DNA from: Roseovarius sp.
Lineage (GTDB): Bacteria; Pseudomonadota; Alphaproteobacteria; Rhodobacterales; Rhodobacteraceae
NCBI GenBank assembly: GCA_021767845.1
Contig: JAASSQ010000020.1
Span: 1-19,222 of the forward strand
Length of the DNA stretch: 19,222 nt
Direction: 5' to 3'
Shown: positions 13,652-19,222 of the stretch, one piece after another
How the letters are laid out: every line of letters starts with the position of its first letter
Position numbering within the stretch: the stretch's first letter is position 1
Made by a program: the position numbers and the translations under genes
Notes under the pieces: generated by a model
Told to the model about the DNA's origin: nothing
The model's input: the letters and a program-made list of their open reading frames with translations, nothing else
The model's database searches: none

Positions 13652-15133
13652 TTACCACCATTTTTCGGGCTTCGCCACAAAACCGGCCGCTTGTTCCAGC
13701 GCGTAGGCCGTATTCAGCAGGTCGCCCTCTTCCCAGGGGCGGCCGATCAGCTGCAGGCCAAGCGGCAGGCCCTGCTTGTCCAGCCCCGCCGGCACCGCGA
13801 TGCCCGGCAGCCCCGCCAGGTTCACGGTGACGGTGAACACGTCGTTGAGATACATCTGCACCGGATCGGCATCGGCCATTTCGCCCAGACCGAAGGCCGC
13901 CGAGGGAGTGGCCGGGGTCAGGATCGCATCGACGCCCGCGTCGAACACCTGTTCGAAATCGCGCTTGATGAGCGTGCGGACCTTGCGGGCGCGGTTGTAA
14001 TAGGCGTCGTAGAAGCCCGCCGACAGCACGTAGGTCCCGACCATCACGCGGCGTTTCACCTCGTCGCCGAAGCCCTCGGCGCGGGTTTTCTCGTACATCT
14101 CGACGATGCCGTCGCCCTGCTCCAGCTTCGCGCGGTGGCCATAGCGCACGCCGTCATAGCGCGCGAGGTTGGACGACGCCTCGGCCGGGGCGATCACGTA
14201 ATAGGTGGGCAACGCATACTTGGTATGCGGCAGCGAGATGTCGCGGATCTCGGCGCCCGCATCCTTCAGCATCGCGGTGCCGTCAGCCCACAGCTTCTCG
14301 ATTTCGTCGGGCATGCCGTCCATGCGGTATTCGCGCGGGATGCCGATGACCTTGCCCTTGATGTCGCCGGTCAGCATCGCCTCGAAATCCGGCACCGGGA
14401 GATCGGCACTGGTGGAATCCTTGGGATCGTGGCTGCACATCGCCTCGAGCATGATCGCGGCGTCGCGCACCGTCTTGGTCATCGGTCCGGCCTGATCGAG
14501 CGACGAGGCGAAGGCCACGATCCCCCACCGCGAGCAGCGCCCGTAGGTGGGCTTGATGCCGGTGATGCCGGTGAAGGCGGCGGGCTGGCGGATGGAGCCG
14601 CCGGTATCGGTGCCGGTCGCGCCAAGGCACAGGTCGGCCGCCACGGCCGAGGCCGAGCCGCCCGACGAGCCGCCCGGCGTCAGCTGCCGGTCATCGACCT
14701 TCCACGGGTTCACCGCGTTGCCATAGACCGAGGTTTCGTTGCTGGAGCCCATGGCAAACTCGTCCATGTTGAGCTTGCCCAGCATCACCGCGCCCGCGTC
14801 GAACAGGTTTTGCGTGACGGTGGATTCGTATTCCGGCTTGAACCCGTCGAGGATGCCGCTGGCGGCCTGGCTGGCCACGCCCTTGGTGCAGAAGAGATCC
14901 TTGATGCCAAGCGGGATGCCGCACAGCTTGGGCGCGTCGCCCGCCTTGATCCGGTCATCCGCAGCCGCGGCCTGCTGGCGGGCGATGTCGGGCGTGTCGT
15001 GGACGAAGGCGTTGAGCGCGCCCGCGCCCTCGATCTGCGTCAGGCAGGCTTCGGTCAGGTCAACGGCGGTGGTGTCGCCCTTGCGCAGCGCGTCGCGCGC
15101 CTCGGCGATGGTCAGCGTGTTGAGATCGGTCAT
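13652..15133 (-). CDS. gatA: Asp-tRNA(Asn)/Glu-tRNA(Gln) amidotransferase subunit A
   Basis: A 493-residue GatA of standard length, the glutaminase subunit that supplies ammonia to convert Glu-tRNA(Gln) or Asp-tRNA(Asn) to the amide form. The amidase-signature catalytic triad is visible: K78 (GIPLGIKDLF), cis-Ser S156 in GGSSGGSAS and nucleophile S180 in TDTGGSIRQPA. The ATG at 15131-15133 overlaps the gatC stop as TAATG, so the two are translationally coupled; the frame can be extended through gatC sequence, but that part is not family-like. gatB is not adjacent, as is common in Rhodobacteraceae. Confidence 0.97.
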   Translation of the reverse strand: MTDLNTLTIAEARDALRKGDTTAVDLTEACLTQIEGAGALNAFVHDTPDIARQQAAAADDRIKAGDAPKLCGIPLGIKDLFCTKGVASQAASGILDGFKPEYESTVTQNLFDAGAVMLGKLNMDEFAMGSSNETSVYGNAVNPWKVDDRQLTPGGSSGGSASAVAADLCLGATGTDTGGSIRQPAAFTGITGIKPTYGRCSRWGIVAFASSLDQAGPMTKTVRDAAIMLEAMCSHDPKDSTSADLPVPDFEAMLTGDIKGKVIGIPREYRMDGMPDEIEKLWADGTAMLKDAGAEIRDISLPHTKYALPTYYVIAPAEASSNLARYDGVRYGHRAKLEQGDGIVEMYEKTRAEGFGDEVKRRVMVGTYVLSAGFYDAYYNRARKVRTLIKRDFEQVFDAGVDAILTPATPSAAFGLGEMADADPVQMYLNDVFTVTVNLAGLPGIAVPAGLDKQGLPLGLQLIGRPWEEGDLLNTAYALEQAAGFVAKPEKWW

Positions 15134-15420
15134 TATTCCACCACCTTCGGAACCGCAAAGAACCCCTCGCGCGCGTCGGGCGCGTTCGACAGGACCGTGT
15201 CGGCCATGCCGCCCTCGGTCACCTTGTCCGCGCGCCGCTTGAGGCGCATGGGCGTCACGCTGGTCATCGGCTCGACGCCCTCGACATCGACCTCTTGCAG
15301 TTGCTCGATGAAGCCGAGGATGTCGTTGAATTCCTGCGCCAGGGCGGGCAGATCGCCCTCCTCGACGTGGATGCGGGCCAGCTTGGCCACCTTGGCGGCG
15401 GTGTCCTTGTCGATCGACAT
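15133..15420 (-). CDS. gatC: Asp-tRNA(Asn)/Glu-tRNA(Gln) amidotransferase subunit C
   Basis: A 95-residue GatC, the small clamp that wraps around GatA and contacts GatB. It has the family pattern: DKDTAAKVAKLARIHVEEGDL at the N-terminus, FNDILGFIEQLQEVDVEGVEPM in the middle, and RADKVTEGGMADTVLSNAPDAREGFFAVPKVVE at the end. GGAG stands nine bases before the ATG. It is the first gene of the gatCA operon, with its stop codon overlapping the gatA start by one base. Confidence 0.96.
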   Translation of the reverse strand: MSIDKDTAAKVAKLARIHVEEGDLPALAQEFNDILGFIEQLQEVDVEGVEPMTSVTPMRLKRRADKVTEGGMADTVLSNAPDAREGFFAVPKVVE

Positions 15421-15453
15421 GCATCAATCTCCGTTTTCCAGTCGCTACCGCGT

Positions 15454-16116
15454 TTAGCGCCCGGGCATCGGCGGCGCAAGCATGTGGCGGCGGTAAAGCT
15501 CGATCATCCAGGCCAGCATCACCGCGTTGAGCAGATGCCAGCCGAAATGGGTGCCGAAGGGGATCATCGAACAGGCCACCGCATCAAGGCTGCGGAACGT
15601 GAGCGACAGCATCAGAATCCCCGCCCCGATCAGCAGGTTGCGCGCCGTGTCAGGCGCCCGCGACCTGAGCGCCAGCCCGTAGCCCGCGATCAGCACCGGC
15701 AGCGGCAGATACCCCGCCGAGGCCCCCAGCACCGGGATCAGCGCCAGCACCGGCACCATCGCCACCGCCAGCACCACGGCCGCCGCCGTGCCGAACAGCG
15801 CCGCGCCCCGCCCCATCCGCCAGAATCCGCGATTGGCCGCGTAGATGTAGATCAGCACGAAGGCCATGATCGGCAGCACGTCGGCCATCGCGGCCCAGGC
15901 CTGCGCATGGGTGTGAAACAGGAACGAGCCCACCCCGATCGCCGCCAGCACCGCCACGAGGGCCCGCGCCAGCGGCAGGCGCGCATGTCCCAGCCGGCGC
16001 CACATCACGATTGCGGCAATGACAAAGGCCGCGTTGGTCACGGCGTTCACCGGCTCGGCCCAGTACCCGGCATCCATCCGCTCGCAATAGCCGTCCACGG
16101 CGCGCATCCAGTCCAC
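15454..16116 (-). CDS. Alkaline ceramidase-family membrane hydrolase
   Basis: A 220-residue protein with about seven membrane helices, of the alkaline ceramidase/CREST-type family. From the GTG at 16114-16116, the catalytic set is S64 and H68 (GSFLFH), D79 (ADVLPI) and H190/H194 (GTHFGWH). The spacings S-4-H-11-D and H-4-H equal those of the zinc site of eukaryotic alkaline ceramidases (S77, H81, D92, H217, H221 in human ACER3). It should hydrolyse an amide-linked lipid; whether that is a ceramide or another aminolipid is not known. The GTG start is chosen because AGGAGG lies eight bases upstream; the longer frame to 16185 has no such signal. It is divergent from the UPF0173 gene. Confidence 0.82.
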   Translation of the reverse strand: MDWMRAVDGYCERMDAGYWAEPVNAVTNAAFVIAAIVMWRRLGHARLPLARALVAVLAAIGVGSFLFHTHAQAWAAMADVLPIMAFVLIYIYAANRGFWRMGRGAALFGTAAAVVLAVAMVPVLALIPVLGASAGYLPLPVLIAGYGLALRSRAPDTARNLLIGAGILMLSLTFRSLDAVACSMIPFGTHFGWHLLNAVMLAWMIELYRRHMLAPPMPGR

Positions 16117-16174
16117 GGGGCTTTCCTCCTGTCCCAAGGTTGTTAGGGTGAGTGCAAAACATAGGGAGAGACAC

Positions 16175-16867
16175 ATGAAAATCACATGGCTTGGACATGC
16201 CTCTTTCCGGCTCGAGATCGGCGGGCTGGTTCTGCTGGTCGATCCGTGGCTGACCGGAAACCCGATGCTCGAGCCCGACCAGCATCAGCCCGCCACCGAA
16301 GGCGCGACCCATATCCTGCTGACCCATGCCCATTTCGACCATGCGGGCGACCTGCCGCAACTGGCCAAGGATCTGGGCGTGCCGGTCGTGGGCCAGTTCG
16401 ACCTGATGTCCTATTGGGAAGAGCATGAGGGGCTTGAGACCGTGGGCTTCAACAAGGGCGGCACCGTCGATCTGGACGGGGTCAAGGTGACGATGGTGCA
16501 CGCGGTGCATTCGACCTCGATCGGGACCGAGACCGGCCCGCATGTGCCGGGCACGGAATGCGGCTACATGATCGCGGGAGAAGGGCATGTGATCTACCTG
16601 TCGGGCGACACCGACGTGATGGCCGACATGAAGGTGTTTCACGACCTGCACGAGCCCGATATCGGCATCCTTTGTGCCGGCGGACATTTCACGATGGACA
16701 TGCGGCGCGCGGCCTATGCGGCAAAAACCTTCTTTGATTTCAAGACGGTGATCCCCTGCCATTACAAGACCTTCCCGATCCTCGAACAATCGGCCGAGGA
16801 ATTGGTGCGGGCCTTGCCCGAGGTGGACGTGATCGAACCCGAGGTCATGACCCCGATCGAGATCTGA
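16175..16867 (+). CDS. UPF0173-type metallo-beta-lactamase-fold hydrolase
   Basis: A 230-residue metal-dependent hydrolase of the MBL fold. The metal site HxHxDH is at residues 51-56 (THAHFDHAGD). Other ligands are expected in VHAVHSTS, LSGDTDV and PCHYKTFP. The opening MKITWLGHASFRLEIGG is typical of the UPF0173 group, close to UlaG-like lactonases, whose substrates are mostly unknown. AGGGAGAG precedes the ATG at 16175 at good distance. It is divergent from the ceramidase-like gene with only 58 bp between starts, so the two promoters must overlap. No signal peptide is seen, so it is cytosolic. Confidence 0.9.
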   Translation: MKITWLGHASFRLEIGGLVLLVDPWLTGNPMLEPDQHQPATEGATHILLTHAHFDHAGDLPQLAKDLGVPVVGQFDLMSYWEEHEGLETVGFNKGGTVDLDGVKVTMVHAVHSTSIGTETGPHVPGTECGYMIAGEGHVIYLSGDTDVMADMKVFHDLHEPDIGILCAGGHFTMDMRRAAYAAKTFFDFKTVIPCHYKTFPILEQSAEELVRALPEVDVIEPEVMTPIEI

Positions 16868-16887
16868 AGGTGTCCGGCGGCCCGGCG

Positions 16888-17361
16888 TCAGAGATCGGGC
16901 CGGTCGGCATCACCGCGCCGGTCGCGGAAAAACCTCTTGAGCAGGGCCTCGGCCTCTTGCGCGGCGATGCCGTCGTAGATCTCGGGCACGTGATGGCATT
17001 GCGGGTGCGAGAAGACCCGCGCGCCATGCGCCACCCCGCCCGACTTGGGATCGGACGCGCCGTAATACAGCCGCGCGATACGGGCCGCCGAGATCGCCGT
17101 GGCGCACATCGCGCAGGGCTCCAGCGTCACGTAGAGCGCGTGGCCCGGCAGACGTTCGCTGCCCGCCGCCGCACAGGCCGCCCGGATCGCGAGGATCTCG
17201 GCATGGGCCGTGGGATCGTTCAGTTCGCGGGTGCGGTTGCCCGCCTGCGCCACCATGCGGCCCTGCGGATCGACGACCACCGCGCCGACCGGCACCTCGC
17301 CGCGATCGGCGGCGGCGCGCGCCTCGACGAGCGCGGTGTCCATATGGCTAGCAAAGCGCAT
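16888..17361 (-). CDS. tadA: tRNA adenosine(34) deaminase
   Basis: A 157-residue zinc deaminase that converts A34 to inosine in the anticodon of tRNA(Arg)ACG, an essential wobble modification. The catalytic motif HAE is at H53/E55 (PTAHAEILAIR) and the zinc cysteines are C83 and C86 (EPCAMC). The C-terminal helix with FFRDRRGD fits TadA and tRNA binding better than free-nucleoside deaminases. The first ATG, at 17359-17361, follows AGAGGGG closely; a second in-frame ATG six codons on has no signal. It is convergent with the UPF0173 gene (20 bp between stops) and divergent from the pseudouridine synthase gene. Confidence 0.93.
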   Translation of the reverse strand: MRFASHMDTALVEARAAADRGEVPVGAVVVDPQGRMVAQAGNRTRELNDPTAHAEILAIRAACAAAGSERLPGHALYVTLEPCAMCATAISAARIARLYYGASDPKSGGVAHGARVFSHPQCHHVPEIYDGIAAQEAEALLKRFFRDRRGDADRPDL

Positions 17362-17423
17362 GGCCCCTCTTGCCGCGCACTCGGCGCTTTCGCAAGGGCG
17401 GGCTTTGCGCTAAGCCCTGCGCC

Positions 17424-18215
<792 letters not shown>

Positions 18216-18267
18216 GGCGAATCGGGGCCTGCACCCCTTGTTAACAAGGCCAAACCGCGATCGGCAT

Positions 18268-18300
18268 CACGTCGGTATTACGTCGGTATCACGTCGGTAT
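18268..18300 (+). repeat. 11-bp direct tandem repeat, three copies
   Basis: Three contiguous copies of YACGTCGGTAT: CACGTCGGTAT (18268-18278), TACGTCGGTAT (18279-18289) and CACGTCGGTAT (18290-18300). A degenerate copy, GCGATCGGCAT, comes directly before (18257-18267), and a partial match, TACGTCGG, sits next to the DUF2946 start (18469-18476). The period is one helical turn, so all copies face the same side of the DNA. This may be a regulator array; replication slippage alone could also produce it. Confidence 0.85.
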
Positions 18301-18363
18301 TCGGCCCGTGGGCGGCGAGTATTAACAGACCGCGCGCCGGCCGTTTATCGAAACCGGGGGGCC

Positions 18364-18374
18364 TTTCGTACAAA
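18364..18374. promoter_or_regulatory. Distant copy of the GTAC palindrome
   Basis: TTTCGTACAAA is identical over 11 bases to the third site of the array near the start of the window (362-372). It is a single copy, about 105 bp upstream of the DUF2946 start codon, in a non-coding region. Confidence 0.45.
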
Positions 18375-18402
18375 CCGGCCCGGGCGGCCCGGACGTGACG
18401 TT

Positions 18403-18418
18403 TTGGCGCGCGCGCCAA
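18403..18418. repeat. 16-bp perfect palindrome
   Basis: TTGGCGCGCGCGCCAA is a perfect palindrome 60 bp upstream of the DUF2946 start codon. It could be an operator or a cruciform-prone GC block. No U-tract follows, so it is not a terminator. Confidence 0.6.
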
Positions 18419-18478
18419 GCTGGCCGGCCCTGAGATTGGGCTTGCCAAGACACATTTCCGTGTAGGAATACGTCGGGG

Positions 18479-18883
18479 ATGAAACCGCGCCTGATCCTCC
18501 GGGCCAGCCCGAGCGGGCTTGTCGCCTTTGTCCTGTCCGCCCTGCTGGCGGTGCAGGTGGCGACGGGGTTCATGCCCGCGAGCGCGTCGGCCGGGAATGG
18601 CGAGGCGGGGTTCGAACTGGTGCTCTGCACGGGCGACGGCACGCGCACGATCACCCTGCCGGCATCCGACGGTGACGGGGATGCCCCCGCCGCACCGTCA
18701 ACCCTTGGCGGCCATTGCCCGCTCTGCATCCTGTCGGTCGCGCTGCCGGGCTGCGGGTTCGAGCCCGCCGAGGTGGCGCGCGTCGCCCTGGCGCTGCGGT
18801 TCACCCGTGCGGCAGCCGACCAGACCCGAGGTGCGGCCCTGCGCCGAACCGATGCGATCCGCGCCCCGCCCCTGACCGTCTGA
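18479..18883 (+). CDS. DUF2946 family protein, probable copper-linked
   Basis: A 134-residue protein with an N-terminal signal-like helix (about residues 10-38, GLVAFVLSALLAVQVATGFMPASASA). A DUF2946-type core follows: FELVLCTGDGTRTITLP (C50) and GGHCPLCILS (H79, C80, C83), with another cysteine in PGCGF. The paired cysteines and histidine could bind metal. DUF2946 genes often sit next to TonB-dependent copper receptors, as here, where such a receptor starts 97 bp downstream. It is probably membrane-anchored or periplasmic. The ATG at 18479 is preceded by AGGAA at a rather long distance. Its function is unproven; a role in copper handling is inferred from the motif and neighbour. Confidence 0.75.
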   Translation: MKPRLILRASPSGLVAFVLSALLAVQVATGFMPASASAGNGEAGFELVLCTGDGTRTITLPASDGDGDAPAAPSTLGGHCPLCILSVALPGCGFEPAEVARVALALRFTRAAADQTRGAALRRTDAIRAPPLTV

Positions 18884-18980
18884 TCCTTTCCTGAACATCG
18901 CGCAAGACCGATGGCGCGGGCCGACCGCCCGCCCCCGGTGCGCGCGGCGATCCTTTCCAATTCTTCAGACGGCAAATCAC

Positions 18981-19222
18981 ATGAACATTCACAAACCGAC
19001 GTGCCTTGGCACGACCGCCCTGCTGCTGTCCTCGATCTCCGGCCTGGCGCTGGCGCAAGAGGCTCAGACCACTCCCATCACCCTCGATCCCATCGTGGTC
19101 CAGGGCGTGACGATCGCCGATGGGCCGATGTCCACCATCGTCGCGCCCGCGGACCTGAAACGCAGCCCCGCGCAGGACGGCGGCGAGGCGCTGCGCGCCG
19201 TGCCGGGCGTGACCTCGGGGCG
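18981..19222 (+). CDS. TonB-dependent receptor, N-terminal fragment, copper-receptor-like
   Basis: The first 80 codons of an outer-membrane receptor that runs off the window. Residues 1-25 are a signal peptide ending ALA before QEAQ. A TonB-box-like stretch follows (ITLDPIVVQG, residues 33-42), then the start of the plug domain with GGEALRAVPGVTSGR (68-81), the usual A-L-x-x-(V/I)-P-G-V pattern. The segment STIVAPADLKRSPAQDGGE resembles OprC/NosA-type copper receptors, and the DUF2946 gene upstream supports copper. The ligand cannot be confirmed without the barrel and the Met/Cys/His sites. The ATG at 18981 has only a weak ribosome site, and the gene is likely co-transcribed with the DUF2946 gene. 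Confidence 0.8.
   Translation, partial: MNIHKPTCLGTTALLLSSISGLALAQEAQTTPITLDPIVVQGVTIADGPMSTIVAPADLKRSPAQDGGEALRAVPGVTSG

Larger units (their letters stand above)
18216..18478. promoter_or_regulatory. Repeat-rich intergenic region before the copper-like locus
   Basis: A 263-bp non-coding stretch. It contains a weak GGGG...CCCC hairpin followed by TTGTT just after rluB (18224-18242), an 11-bp tandem repeat (18268-18300), a TTTCGTACAAA site (18364-18374), a 16-bp perfect GC palindrome (18403-18418) and several CCGG/GGCC-rich blocks. The downstream gene starts at 18479. No clear sigma-70 promoter is visible. I see no open reading frame with coding character here. Confidence 0.5.

Noticed and set aside
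13691..15457. Open frame of 588 codons antisense to gatA-gatC
   Set aside because: Gly/Arg/His-rich composition, no family features, and full overlap with certain genes on the other strand.
18882..18958. Direct repeat GATCCTTTCC at 18882-18891 and 18949-18958 as an operator or attachment site
   Set aside because: The 10-bp repeat is short, there is no further symmetry or integrase gene, and chance is plausible.

Overview
The window is about 19 kb of high-GC chromosomal DNA. Gene content and protein style fit an alphaproteobacterium of the Rhodobacteraceae (Roseobacter group): a UbiH-type hydroxylase with the PPIGAQGLN motif, gatCA without gatB, a class I ketol-acid reductoisomerase divergent from Lrp/AsnC genes, yqeY divergent from carA, and an alpha-type RNase P RNA. 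This assignment is inferred from family resemblance, not from a database search. I see no tRNA, rRNA, CRISPR array, insertion sequence or phage gene. Most of the window is ordinary housekeeping chromosome with a few accessory genes.

Layout. 1-1.6 kb: the 3' end of folP, a short AT-rich gap carrying three evenly spaced GTAC-centred palindromes, an EamA-type exporter on the minus strand and a 50-residue membrane peptide with a clear intrinsic terminator. 1.6-3.7 kb: ilvC on the minus strand, divergent from two translationally coupled Lrp/AsnC regulators; the intergenic region holds a 9-bp inverted repeat. 3.8-4.4 kb: a class V aminotransferase that has lost its central part, including the PLP-lysine region, and is a pseudogene. 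4.4-6.6 kb: a minus-strand group of a HAD pyrimidine 5'-nucleotidase, a two-helix membrane protein and a UbiH/COQ6-family monooxygenase. 6.7-9.2 kb: a GntR/FCD regulator whose 3' end overlaps that of a large processive family-2 glycosyltransferase carrying an extra N-terminal domain. 9.3-11.1 kb: carA divergent from yqeY. 11.1-13.6 kb: a DUF2244 membrane protein, RNase P RNA, an AmpD-like amidase and an excalibur-motif lipoprotein. 13.65-15.4 kb: gatC-gatA. 15.45-18.2 kb: a ceramidase-like membrane hydrolase divergent from a UPF0173 metallo-beta-lactamase-fold hydrolase, then tadA divergent from a RluB-type pseudouridine synthase. 18.2-19.2 kb: a repeat-rich regulatory region, a DUF2946 protein and the start of a TonB-dependent receptor, together resembling a copper-uptake locus.

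Themes. Translation and RNA maturation are heavily represented (rnpB, gatCA, tadA, rluB, yqeY), alongside amino acid and pyrimidine metabolism (ilvC, carA, HAD nucleotidase). The parts most worth follow-up are non-coding: the GTAC palindrome array and its distant fourth copy, the ilvC/lrp inverted repeat, CtrA-like boxes before the glycosyltransferase, an rnpB promoter embedded in the end of the amidase gene, two probable leaderless promoters, and an 11-bp tandem repeat before the copper-like locus. Among the proteins, the ceramidase-like enzyme with an intact catalytic set and the glycosyltransferase fusion stand out. I did not find a convincing wholly new multi-gene system.
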